Source: Pseudomonas sp. 14P_8.1_Bac3 (GTDB taxonomy: Bacteria > Pseudomonadota > Gammaproteobacteria > Pseudomonadales > Pseudomonadaceae). Taken from it: a DNA stretch of 64,000 nucleotides. The translations under genes and the position numbers were made by a program. The stretch is from positions 124,001 through 188,000 of the forward strand of contig NZ_JANLOD010000018.1 of assembly GCF_025466085.1 (NCBI RefSeq). Direction: 5' to 3'. The notes under the pieces were generated by a model. That model was not told the origin of the DNA, searched no databases, and saw only the letters and a list, made by a program, of their open reading frames with translations. Within the stretch, counting starts at the first letter, position 1, and every line of letters starts with the position of its first letter. This document shows, in pieces, positions 48,307 through 56,156 of the stretch.

Positions 48307-48500
48307 GAGGGACGGGTTCGATCCTGTTTATTGTGTTTAATCCAGCCTGAAAATCGACGATCGATCCTACCGAACAATAAGGCTCGTCTTTCTTGCCCGC
48401 CTTTTGCGGCATCGATAACCTCTTGGACGTCGCTGACAATTCAGTGACCGGGACTGCAAGCCCGAATCAATGGGGACACTTTTGGTTCGGAGATTCGCCC

Positions 48501-49040
48501 ATGGTTAAAATTACCCGCAACACCCTTGATAACAGTGCTGATTCAAGTCAGTCAGAAGCAGCCTATCCATCTTTAAACGACGGTAGCTTCACCCCCCAAA
48601 CCTTCATCCGTCATCACATCCAACTCCGAGCACTATTGCTGCACGCCGAAGCATGGTTCTCCGCTCGCGACATTGGCCGACTGATGGGGGTGGATATCAA
48701 CGGCAAGTACGTGCTCAAGCTCGACGCGGATCAGCGACAGATGATGGTTTTATCTGGACGCGAGGACTCACTGGAAACCCTGATGCTCAGCGAGTCCGGC
48801 GTGTACGCGATGCTGGTCTATCACTACTGCCCGGAAAACCGCCATTTGCGGCGTTGGCTGACCCACCATGTGGTGCCGATGTTGCGCGAAGAGACGGGCC
48901 CTGCTTCGACCCACACGCCGCATATGCGGGCAATGGAGTGGGCGGGCGGAACGCTGCGGCTGTTGCACTGGCGCAAAGAGCCGTGGGTTCGGTTGCGGGA
49001 CATGCCCGGTTTGCTGTCTGCCGGTCAAAGCGGCATTTGA
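48501..49040 (+). CDS. Orphan BRO-N domain (phage antirepressor-like) protein
   Basis: A 179-residue protein with a BRO family N-terminal domain: AWFSARDIGRLMGVDINGKYVLKLDADQR (motifs FSARDIGRLMG), then LMLSESGVYAMLVYHY and NRHLRRWLTHHVVPMLRE, which are characteristic of phage antirepressors. It lacks the usual C-terminal KilAC-type domain; the rest is WAGGTLRLLHWRKEPWVRLRDMPGL. BRO-N domains bind DNA. The ATG at 48501 is chosen as it gives a normal N-terminus; the frame is open farther up without a good start. No other phage gene is near. Confidence 0.83.
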   Translation: MVKITRNTLDNSADSSQSEAAYPSLNDGSFTPQTFIRHHIQLRALLLHAEAWFSARDIGRLMGVDINGKYVLKLDADQRQMMVLSGREDSLETLMLSESGVYAMLVYHYCPENRHLRRWLTHHVVPMLREETGPASTHTPHMRAMEWAGGTLRLLHWRKEPWVRLRDMPGLLSAGQSGI

Positions 49041-49086
49041 TCGATCGCCTTTGCAGGCAGGCTTCGCTCTACAGGATCTCATCGGT

Positions 49087-49175
49087 CCTGTGGGAGCGGG
49101 CTTGCCCGCGATAGCGGCGGGTCAGATCAATCAGATATCGACTGACACACCGCTATCAGGCAAGTCCCGCACAGG
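49087..49175. repeat. Degenerate REPIN
   Basis: CCTGTGGGAGCGGGCTTGCC on the left is intact; the right arm (CCGCTATCAGGCAAGTCCCG, then CACAGG) carries several changes, so this copy appears to be decaying. Confidence 0.75.
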
Positions 49176-49196
49176 GATCTCCTGCGTAGCCATGAG

Positions 49197-49901
49197 TTAC
49201 CAGGAGCCGTAGGGAATGCCGAACTTTTCTATATAAGCCTTGGAGGTTCCAGACAAGGGCCGATGTTTACCGCCGGACTTACCTTCATAAGGTCCTCTCG
49301 GGTTGATGGTTCCTTCTACCCGAGCAATCTCGACCGCCTTCAGACAAGGACCGCCCAACCAGACCTTGGCAATACCGTCGGGCGCCAGACCAATGCCGAC
49401 ATCATCGCGGTAGTCAGTGATCCATTTCCCATCGGCCCTGCAGAAGGCTTTTTCTGGTTTGCGCATGATCTCCCTGGCTGATTCGGGAATGACGATATAG
49501 GCCTCATAAGTTTGCGGTTCGGCTAGCGACTGCCAGCGCACGTAAATCAGGTGAGGCAGGTCAGCACCTGTGACATGGCGACCCTTTCCGCCCCCATTAC
49601 TGCTGACCCAGCCTTTGGCGATGCCTTGATTGTTCGGCGGCTTAGGCACAGAAGCGATCCCACCTCCTGCGCCTCGAAACACCCGCCCCTGGATATCGAC
49701 CACGTCCGCCGTTTCAATCCAGACCTCCATATAAGCCGGTGCTGAGAAACCCAGGAACCAAGGTAGTTTCTGGTCGGATTGCGCGAAGCTTTGTGGGTTG
49801 AAAACCATCAACAACCCGATCAGCAGAGCTGTGCACTTATTGAATGGCCCGCATAATTTGCTGATCGGTGAGGCTGCGCGATAGTTTTTACCAAGAGCCA
49901 T
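49197..49901 (-). CDS. DUF2931 family protein, copy 1
   Basis: A 234-residue exported protein: N-terminal signal peptide with hydrophobic core ALLIGLLMVF and cleavage near SFAQS; mature DUF2931 domain starting YMEVWIETADVVDIQGR, including IYVRWQSLAEPQTYEAY and ending FGIPYGSW. It starts at an ATG inside the 3' end of copy 2 (14-base overlap; ATGGCTCTTGGTAA contains both start and stop), so they are tandem and coupled. Almost identical to copy 2 in the N-terminal half. DUF2931 proteins are often near T6SS vgrG genes; I infer an immunity-like role here. No conserved Cys lipobox in this copy. Confidence 0.85.
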   Translation of the reverse strand: MALGKNYRAASPISKLCGPFNKCTALLIGLLMVFNPQSFAQSDQKLPWFLGFSAPAYMEVWIETADVVDIQGRVFRGAGGGIASVPKPPNNQGIAKGWVSSNGGGKGRHVTGADLPHLIYVRWQSLAEPQTYEAYIVIPESAREIMRKPEKAFCRADGKWITDYRDDVGIGLAPDGIAKVWLGGPCLKAVEIARVEGTINPRGPYEGKSGGKHRPLSGTSKAYIEKFGIPYGSW

Positions 49902-50592
49902 ATGGAATCCCGAACTTTTCTATATAAGCCTTGGAGGTTCCAGACAAGGGTCGATGTTTACCGCCAGATTTTCCTTCATAAGGGCCTTTAGAATTTATTG
50001 TGCCCTCTACCCGCATTATTTCTATGGCGCTCAGACACGCACCGCCAAGCCAGACTTTGGCAATGCCACCCGGCGCCAAACCAATGCCGATGTTGTCTCG
50101 GGACTCGGTAATCCATTCGGCACCGAAGCGGCAAAAAGCCTTTTCCGGCCTGCGCATGATTTCCCGTGCGAATTCGGGTAGGGCAATAGAGGCCTCATAG
50201 GTTTGCGGTTCCGCTAGCGATTGCCAGCGTACATAAATCAGGCGGGGCAGATCGGCGCCTGTGACATACCTGCCCTTGCCGGCACCGTTGCTGCTGACCC
50301 AGCCTTTGGCGATGCCCTGATTGTTCGGCGGCTTAGGCACAGAAGCGATCCCACCTCCTGCGCCTCGAAACACCCGCTCTTGGATATCGACCACGTCCGC
50401 CGTTTCAATCCAGACTTCCATGTAAGCCGGTGCTGAGAAACCCAGGAACCAAGGTAGTTTGTGGTCGGATTGCGCGAAGCTCTTTGGGTTGAAAACCATC
50501 AACAACCCGATCAGCAGACCTGTGCACTTATTGAATGGCCCGCATAATTTGCTGATCGGTGAGGCTGCGCGATAGTTTTTACCAAGAGCCAT
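49888..50592 (-). CDS. DUF2931 family protein, copy 2
   Basis: A 234-residue exported protein, same layout as copy 1 (signal peptide with LLIGLLMVF, then YMEVWIETADVVDIQER). Differences from copy 1 cluster in about residues 130-200, for example CRFGAEWITESRDN against CRADGKWITDYRDD, whereas the start and the last 35 residues are virtually the same. The ATG at 50592 overlaps the stop of copy 3 by 14 bases in exactly the same arrangement as copy 1 on copy 2, so duplication of the whole unit with its overlap is the simplest origin. Confidence 0.85.
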   Translation of the reverse strand: MALGKNYRAASPISKLCGPFNKCTGLLIGLLMVFNPKSFAQSDHKLPWFLGFSAPAYMEVWIETADVVDIQERVFRGAGGGIASVPKPPNNQGIAKGWVSSNGAGKGRYVTGADLPRLIYVRWQSLAEPQTYEASIALPEFAREIMRRPEKAFCRFGAEWITESRDNIGIGLAPGGIAKVWLGGACLSAIEIMRVEGTINSKGPYEGKSGGKHRPLSGTSKAYIEKFGIPYGSW

Positions 50593-51265
50593 ATGGAATC
50601 CCGAATGAATCCACATAGGCTTTGGACTCATCTGAAAGCCGTCGATGTCTTCCATCGGACGTCCCTCCGTTGGGGCCTTTGGCGTTGATCGTGCCTTGGA
50701 CCCGTATGACCTCGGTGGACAGCAGACATTGGCCGCCTAGCCACACTTTCGCAATTCCCCCAGGTGCCAAGCCCACGATCAACATATTCCGGTGATCCGT
50801 TATCCATTTACCGTCTGCACGACAATACGTTTTTTCACCTTGAAGCATGGTCTTGCGCGCCGATTCAGGGATCTCGATATACGCTTCATAGGTCTGCGGT
50901 TCGGCCATGGACTGCCAGCGTACATAGACCAGGCGAGGCAGGTCGGCATCCCGCACATATCGACCTTTTCCTCCGGGATGCTCAGGCCATCCTTTTGGAT
51001 CACCCTTGAAACGGGCCGGTATGCCTTTACTCAGCGGCCGGGGATAACTACTCGCGGGGATTCCGCTCCCGGCGCGCCGAAATACCCGCGCATTGATATC
51101 AACGACATCTGCCGTTTCGATCCAGACTTCCATGTAGTCCCGTGAAAAAAATCTGAGACTCCAAGCGTCATACGGGAGTGATCGGTGATCGGCAAAGGCA
51201 CATCCGCCCAACAATGGGATCAGCAGCGCAAAACCTAATTTGAGTATCCATGGGCACTTACTCAT
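50579..51265 (-). CDS. DUF2931 family lipoprotein, copy 3 (founder-like)
   Basis: A 228-residue lipoprotein: signal peptide ending PLLGGC followed by AFADHRSLPYD. The DUF2931 domain begins YMEVWIETADVVDINAR and ends FGIPYGSW as in copies 1 and 2, but has an insert with PRPLSKGIPARFKGDPKGW and is much more divergent overall. Its ATG overlaps the stop of the vgrG remnant (ATGAGTAA), a coupling typical of effector-immunity pairs. Upstream in-frame codons lie within that remnant and are not coding. Inferred role: periplasm-facing immunity protein. Confidence 0.85.
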   Translation of the reverse strand: MSKCPWILKLGFALLIPLLGGCAFADHRSLPYDAWSLRFFSRDYMEVWIETADVVDINARVFRRAGSGIPASSYPRPLSKGIPARFKGDPKGWPEHPGGKGRYVRDADLPRLVYVRWQSMAEPQTYEAYIEIPESARKTMLQGEKTYCRADGKWITDHRNMLIVGLAPGGIAKVWLGGQCLLSTEVIRVQGTINAKGPNGGTSDGRHRRLSDESKAYVDSFGIPYGSW

Positions 51266-51818
51266 TGGGGTGCACCACGCGTTGATAGTTTTCGGCAGGG
51301 CGATCGATAAACACGATGTCCAGGGCGCTGTTGTTCCAGCCTTTGGCAGCGTTCCAGTTGGCAGATAGGTGGATGTTCTGCGTGCAGTACTCGCGCTCGG
51401 CGCTGGTGCGAACATGGAAGGTGAATGCGTCCGTCTGGAGGCCATGCTGCTTCAGAACTTGAGTGACGATCTGCGGCACCGTCAGGTTCTGGAAAATGCG
51501 TTGGTTGTAGCTGAACTGCAAGTAGTGCAGCGCCGGTACCAGCGTCAGGTGATAGTGGCTCAGGCGCCTGCCAACGTGCCCCGCGACCACGTTTTCGATG
51601 CGGCCATGCAGGCCTTCGCCATTGAAGCCGAATTGCAGGAACGCCGGCAGGCTGAGCAGGCTTTCCAGATCGACATTGGGGTTTTCGCTGACCAGGTCGA
51701 CGCGAATGGCATAGAGCTCACTGATGGCTTCGGTGCCCTTGAAACTCAGGACTTTGAAGTCGTGGTGAACGGTGGGGATCGTCAGGGTGAATTGAGGGAA
51801 ATCAGCAGGTGCGAGCAT
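51258..51818 (-). pseudogene. Truncated vgrG fused in frame to a short foreign tail
   Basis: Residues 1-147 match the N-terminal part of VgrG, the T6SS spike: KVLSFKGTEAISELYAIRVDLVSE (motif FKGTEAISELY), LHGRIENVVAGHV, HYHLTLVPALHYL, ERIFQ-like NQRIFQNLTVPQIV, and AEREYCTQ. Normal VgrG continues YxESDxxFIxRL after CTQ. Here the frame switches at about 51377 to a 39-residue tail (NIHLSANWNAAKGWNNSALD, then IVFIDRPAENYQRVVHPNE) that is not VgrG and looks like the C-terminus of another protein, probably the lost effector. Total 186 residues against more than 600 for VgrG. It cannot form a spike. Confidence 0.8.
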
Positions 51819-52215
51819 GCACTCATCCTTTTGCTTCGATAGCCCATCCTTGAGCCGAGATAAAAAGGGACGACGCTCGTGACATGCAGGGCCCGAGCGA
51901 ATCGCAAGAATCCGAAACGCTATCAGCGGGCATGGAAGAATGATGTAGGAAGGGGCCTGAAGCTGTGTGCGAATGTTCTTGCGTTACTCATTGTTGCGGT
52001 GAACAGCGAGGTTCATTCGCCAATGTGGTGTGTCAGTCGACATCCTGAGCGACTGACATGCCGCCTTCGCGAGCAAGCCCGCTCCCACAGGTGTTGCGGC
52101 GCATCACCGTGATTTGAAAAGTGTACCGGCGCTATAAACAGGTTTTGTAACTTATTTTTAGCCGGTGGCCTTTCTAGAATAGCGACTCACTTGTCTTTGC
52201 CTGCGAGCTGCCCTC
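51819..52215. other. Gene-free region between vgrG remnant and yedA
   Basis: About 397 bp. It holds the upstream region of the vgrG remnant (51819-51900), unremarkable sequence, a REPIN spacer plus right arm (52030-52090) lacking its left arm, and an AT-rich promoter-like segment just before yedA (52120-52190, including CTAGAAT near 52174). Confidence 0.5.
52066..52090. repeat. Single REP arm, GGGCTTGC type
   Basis: TTCGCGAGCAAGCCCGCTCC followed by CACAG, preceded by the usual spacer GGTGTGTCAGTCGACAT, but without a recognisable left arm. This is a REPIN that has lost one side. Confidence 0.8.
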
Positions 52216-53142
52216 ATGTCTGGCCTGCGCCGTTTTCCCTTACCGTTGATCGCTGCCTTTTTCGCGTTGTACGTGATTTGGGGGTCGACTTACCTGGTGA
52301 TCCGCATTGGAATCGAATACTGGCCGCCGCTGCTGCTCGCCGGGATCCGCTTCGTGATTGCCGGGACGTTGATGTACGCCTTCCTGCGCTGGCGCGGGGC
52401 TCCGGCGCCGACCTGGGCGCAGTGGAAAGCGGCGGGGATCATCGGCATTTTGCTGCTCAGTTGCGGCAACGGGGCCGTGAGCGTGGCCGAGCACACTGGC
52501 GTTGCGTCGGGGGTGGCCGCATTGGCGGTGGCGACGGTGCCGCTGTTTACCTTGCTCTGCGGGTATTTCTGGGGCGCGCGCAATACCCGTCTGGAGTGGG
52601 CCGGGATCGTGCTCGGGCTGATCGGCATCGGCATGTTGAATCTCGGTTCAAACCTGCAATCGAGTCCGCTCGGCGCGATGCTGCTGGTGTTCGCGGCGGC
52701 GGTCTGGGCGTTCGGTTCGGTCTGGAGCAAACACTTGCCGTTGCCACAAGGCGCCATGGCCAGTGCCGTGGAAATGCTCGTGGGCGGCGTGGTGCTATTG
52801 ATCGGCAGTGCGGTGAGCGGAGAACACCTGGACAGCCTGCCACCGATCGAAGGCTGGGCCGCATTGGCGTACCTGATCTTCTTCGGCTCGATCATCGCGT
52901 TCAACGCCTACATGTACTTGTTGAAAAACGTGCGGCCGGCGGCGGCCACCAGTTATGCCTACGTCAACCCGGCGGTGGCGGTGTTGCTGGGCATTGTGTT
53001 TGTCGGCGAAACCATCGGCATTGAAGAAGCCGTGGCCATGCTGGTGATCATCAGCGCCGTGGTATTGATCGGTTTACCGCAGTGGCGGCGGGCGCCGGTG
53101 CGACCGGCTGCGGTGGTGCAGACAGAATCGCGTGTGAATTAG
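52216..53142 (+). CDS. yedA: YedA-like drug/metabolite exporter
   Basis: A 308-residue DMT-superfamily transporter with ten membrane helices in two EamA halves. Typical sequences: ALYVIWGSTYLVIRIGIE near the N-terminus, GAVSVAEHTGVASGVAALAVATVPLF, and in the second half NAYMYLLKNVRPAAATSYAYVNPAVAVLLG. E. coli YedA belongs to this group; the substrate is unclear. Monocistronic, 66 bp before rhlE. Confidence 0.87.
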   Translation: MSGLRRFPLPLIAAFFALYVIWGSTYLVIRIGIEYWPPLLLAGIRFVIAGTLMYAFLRWRGAPAPTWAQWKAAGIIGILLLSCGNGAVSVAEHTGVASGVAALAVATVPLFTLLCGYFWGARNTRLEWAGIVLGLIGIGMLNLGSNLQSSPLGAMLLVFAAAVWAFGSVWSKHLPLPQGAMASAVEMLVGGVVLLIGSAVSGEHLDSLPPIEGWAALAYLIFFGSIIAFNAYMYLLKNVRPAAATSYAYVNPAVAVLLGIVFVGETIGIEEAVAMLVIISAVVLIGLPQWRRAPVRPAAVVQTESRVN

Positions 53143-53208
53143 GGTAAACTGCGCGGCAATTGCACTCTTGTTTGTACAACCCGCGCTGAATTTTCCTACG
53201 GTAATCCC

Positions 53209-54543
53209 ATGACTTTCGCCACCCTTGGCCTGATCGAACCCTTGCTGCGCTCTCTCGAGACGCTCGGCTACCAGACCCCGACGCCGGTCCAGGCGCAAGC
53301 CATTCCGGCGGTGCTGGCCGGTCGTGACCTGATGGCCGCCGCGCAGACCGGCACCGGCAAGACCGCCGGTTTCGCCGTGCCACTTCTGCAATTACTGGCC
53401 ATGGAAGGGCCGAAAGTCACTGCCAACTCGGTACGCGCGCTGATCCTGGTGCCGACCCGCGAACTGGCGGAGCAGGTTCACGAAGCCGTGCGCCAGTACG
53501 CCGAGAACCTGCCGCTGAGCACCTACGCAGTGTACGGCGGCGTCAGCATCAACCCGCAAATGATGAAGCTGCGCAAAGGCGTCGACCTGTTGGTGGCGAC
53601 ACCGGGCCGTTTGCTCGACCTGTTCCGCCAGAACGCGCTCAAGTTCAACCAGTTGCAAACCCTGGTGCTGGACGAAGCCGATCGCATGCTCGACCTGGGC
53701 TTTTCCGAGGAGCTGGGGAACATTTACCGCGTGCTGCCGAAGAAACGTCAGACGCTGTTGTTCTCCGCGACCTTCTCCGACGCGATTCGTCTGCTGGCCG
53801 GGCAAATGCTCAACGACCCGCTGAGCATCGAAGTCAGCCCGCGCAACGTCGCTGCCAACACGGTCAAGCAGTGGGTGGTCACGGTGGACAAGAAGCGCAA
53901 GCCGGAGCTGTTCATTCATTTGCTGCGCAAGGGCAAGTGGAAGCAGGTGCTGGTGTTCGCCAAGACCCGCAACGGCGTGGATGCGCTGGTGGAGAAACTC
54001 CAGGGGCTGGGCATCAATGCCGACGGCATCCATGGCGATAAACCCCAGGCGACCCGTCAACGCGCACTGGACCGTTTCAAGGCCAGCGAGGTGCAGATTC
54101 TGGTGGCCACCGACGTCGCGGCCCGTGGTCTGGATATCGAAGATTTGCCGTTGGTGGTCAATTTCGACTTGCCGATCGTGGCCGAAGACTACATCCACCG
54201 GATCGGTCGTACCGGCCGGGCGGGTTCGACCGGGCAGGCGATTTCGCTGGTATGTGCCGATGAAGTGAATCTGCTGTCGGCCATCGAGACGTTGACCCGT
54301 CAGACATTGCCGCGGCAGGTGGAACACGACTTTGAACCTGAGCACCGCGTGCCGGACACCGATGCCAGCGGCCAGGTGGTGAAGAAGCCGAAAAAACCGA
54401 AGAAGCCGAAGACGTCCAGCGGTGGTAAACGCAATTTGGGTAAATGGGTTGAGAGCGGGGAAGCTTCGGCGCCGGAGCCTTCGATCAAGCCTGTGCGCAA
54501 AGTGCCGGTGTTCAATACCGGGCCGCGTAAGCGTAAGCCTTGA
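53209..54543 (+). CDS. rhlE: DEAD-box RNA helicase RhlE
   Basis: A 444-residue DEAD-box helicase. Q motif in GYQTPTPVQAQAIP, motif I AAQTGTGKT, motif Ia PTRELA, motif II with DEAD in VLDEADRMLDLGF, motif III SATF, motif VI HRIGRTGRAG. The C-terminal extension is short and very basic (KKPKKPKKPKTSSGGKRN), an RNA-binding tail as in other RhlE proteins involved in ribosome assembly and RNA turnover. No partner gene in the same transcript. Confidence 0.93.
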   Translation: MTFATLGLIEPLLRSLETLGYQTPTPVQAQAIPAVLAGRDLMAAAQTGTGKTAGFAVPLLQLLAMEGPKVTANSVRALILVPTRELAEQVHEAVRQYAENLPLSTYAVYGGVSINPQMMKLRKGVDLLVATPGRLLDLFRQNALKFNQLQTLVLDEADRMLDLGFSEELGNIYRVLPKKRQTLLFSATFSDAIRLLAGQMLNDPLSIEVSPRNVAANTVKQWVVTVDKKRKPELFIHLLRKGKWKQVLVFAKTRNGVDALVEKLQGLGINADGIHGDKPQATRQRALDRFKASEVQILVATDVAARGLDIEDLPLVVNFDLPIVAEDYIHRIGRTGRAGSTGQAISLVCADEVNLLSAIETLTRQTLPRQVEHDFEPEHRVPDTDASGQVVKKPKKPKKPKTSSGGKRNLGKWVESGEASAPEPSIKPVRKVPVFNTGPRKRKP

Positions 54544-54579
54544 GGTCATGCGGCAGTTTTCAGGACGCCTTCGTCGGAA

Positions 54580-54636
54580 CGCCGCCCGAAGCAAGCCCGC
54601 TCATAGGTGACCGCGTTCTTTCATGAGAACGCGGTC
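54580..54636. repeat. Half REPIN with perfect hairpin after rhlE
   Basis: CGAAGCAAGCCCGCTCATAG is a mutated REP arm, followed by GACCGCGTTCT (54609-54619), loop TTCATG and AGAACGCGGTC (54626-54636), an 11-bp perfect hairpin. The hairpin core resembles the spacer of the REPIN at 6500 (TTCTCTCATGAGAAT). It touches the stop codon of the next (minus-strand) gene and could terminate both convergent transcripts. Confidence 0.7.
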
Positions 54637-55878
54637 TCAACGGCGGCGCTTCAACCACTCCACCATCCCCATCCCCGCCGCGCGCCCACTGGCGAAACAC
54701 GCGGTCAGCAAATAGCCCCCCGTCGGCGCTTCCCAATCCAGCATCTCCCCCGCGCAGAACACGCCAGGCAGTTGCTTGAGCATCAAGCGTTCATCCATCG
54801 ACTCGAACGTCACGCCCCCGGCGCTGCTGATGGCTTCGTCCAGCGGGCGGGTTTTCACCAGAGTCAGCGGCAACGCCTTGATCGCCCTGGCCAGCAGCGG
54901 CGCGTCAGCAAAGCATTCCGCTGGCGTCAGTTCACGCAGCAGCGCCGCTTTCACGCCATCAATCCCGAGCTGACTGTGCAAATGTTTCGCCATGGAACGC
55001 GAGCCGCGCGGTTTGCTCAGCGCCGCCTGAATCTTATCCACAGGCCGGCCCGGCAATAGATCAATGTGAATGGTCGCCAAACCGTTCAGGTTGATCGCTT
55101 CGCGAATCGACGCCGACAGCGCATAGATCACACTGCCTTCAATCCCGGTGGCGGTGATCACACATTCGCCGAGCCGCGGCACGTCGTCATTGAGGCCGAT
55201 GGCGATATTTTTCAGCGGCGCACCGGCGAACTTACTGACCATCAATTCGCTCCAGGCCTGCACCTCGAAACCGCAATTGCTCGGTTGCAATGGCATCAGT
55301 CCTACGCCGCGCTGCTCCAGCGCGAGCATCCAGGCGCCATCCGAACCCAGCCGCGACCAACTGCCGCCGCCGAGGGCCAGCAGGGTCGCGTCGGGCTGGA
55401 TGGTTTTTTCGCCATCGGGGCTGTTGATGCGCAAACCCCCTTGGGCATTCCAGCCGAGCCAACGATGGCGGGTGTGGATAACTACGCCGTTGTCGCGCAG
55501 GCGTTTGAGCCAGGCGCGCAGCAGGGGGGCGGCTTTCATGTCGGTGGGAAACACCCGGCCGGAGCTGCCGACGAAGGTTTCGATGCCCAGGTCATGAATC
55601 CACTGGCACAGCGCCTCGGCGCCAAAGGCGCGTAGTAGCGGCGCAATCTGCGGCGCGCGTTCGGCGTAGCGGGAGAGGAACGCCGGGTAGTCTTCGGAGT
55701 GGGTGATGTTCATGCCGCCCACGCCGGCCAACAGGAATTTTCGCCCCACGGACGGCATGCCGTCGTACAGGTCGACGTTGATTCCGGCCTGGCTCAACAC
55801 TTCTGCGGCCATCAGGCCGGCGGGGCCGCCGCCGATGATAGCGACGTGTGGGGGGAGGGAAGTGTCGGGCTGGGTCAT
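54637..55878 (-). CDS. HI0933-like NAD(P)/FAD-dependent flavoprotein
   Basis: A 413-residue flavoprotein with an N-terminal Rossmann dinucleotide motif VAIIGGGPAGLMAAEVLSQAG and the C-terminal GEMLDWEAPTGGYLLTACFASG with a second FAD contact (TGGYLL). It has the layout of the HI0933/YhiN-like family (TIGR03862 type). The reaction is unknown. The ATG at 55878 (MTQPDTSLPP) is preferred to one 12 codons upstream. Convergent with rhlE. Confidence 0.87.
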   Translation of the reverse strand: MTQPDTSLPPHVAIIGGGPAGLMAAEVLSQAGINVDLYDGMPSVGRKFLLAGVGGMNITHSEDYPAFLSRYAERAPQIAPLLRAFGAEALCQWIHDLGIETFVGSSGRVFPTDMKAAPLLRAWLKRLRDNGVVIHTRHRWLGWNAQGGLRINSPDGEKTIQPDATLLALGGGSWSRLGSDGAWMLALEQRGVGLMPLQPSNCGFEVQAWSELMVSKFAGAPLKNIAIGLNDDVPRLGECVITATGIEGSVIYALSASIREAINLNGLATIHIDLLPGRPVDKIQAALSKPRGSRSMAKHLHSQLGIDGVKAALLRELTPAECFADAPLLARAIKALPLTLVKTRPLDEAISSAGGVTFESMDERLMLKQLPGVFCAGEMLDWEAPTGGYLLTACFASGRAAGMGMVEWLKRRR

Positions 55879-55933
55879 TAGAAGCGCTGCGGTATGGCGG
55901 AATAAGCCGGGCATTCTACCAGCACAGCTCAGG

Positions 55934-56022
55934 GTGGGAGCGGGCTTGCTCGCGAAGGCGGTGGATCAGTCAACATCCACGCTGGCTGACACACCGCCTT
56001 CGCGAGCAAGCCCGCTCCCACA
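55934..56022. repeat. REPIN, GGGCTTGC type
   Basis: GTGGGAGCGGGCTTGCTCGC on the left and TTCGCGAGCAAGCCCGCTCC plus CACA on the right; spacer GGTGGATCAGTCAACATCC. Between the flavoprotein gene and the deacetylase gene. Confidence 0.9.
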
Positions 56023-56156
56023 GATATCATCAGTGTTATTGGGCTGATCAAAAAACAACCACCCGGTTCTAGGCTAGGTGCAGTCTGGCCTGTAGGACCT
56101 TTCACTCAGGTTATCCACAGGCAGTTCCACAGGCATTGTGGGTAAAGACTCACCGT

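Larger units (their letters stand above)
49197..50592 (-). repeat. 691-bp tandem duplication
   Basis: Two adjacent copies of a 705-bp gene share 14 bases, giving a repeat period of 691 bp (start codons at 50592 and 49901). The promoter-proximal 300 bp of the two genes are nearly identical; the distal parts differ at many positions. Confidence 0.9.

Noticed and set aside
51266..51445. Upstream extension of DUF2931 copy 3
   Set aside because: These codons overlap the vgrG remnant in another frame; the signal peptide begins at 51265.
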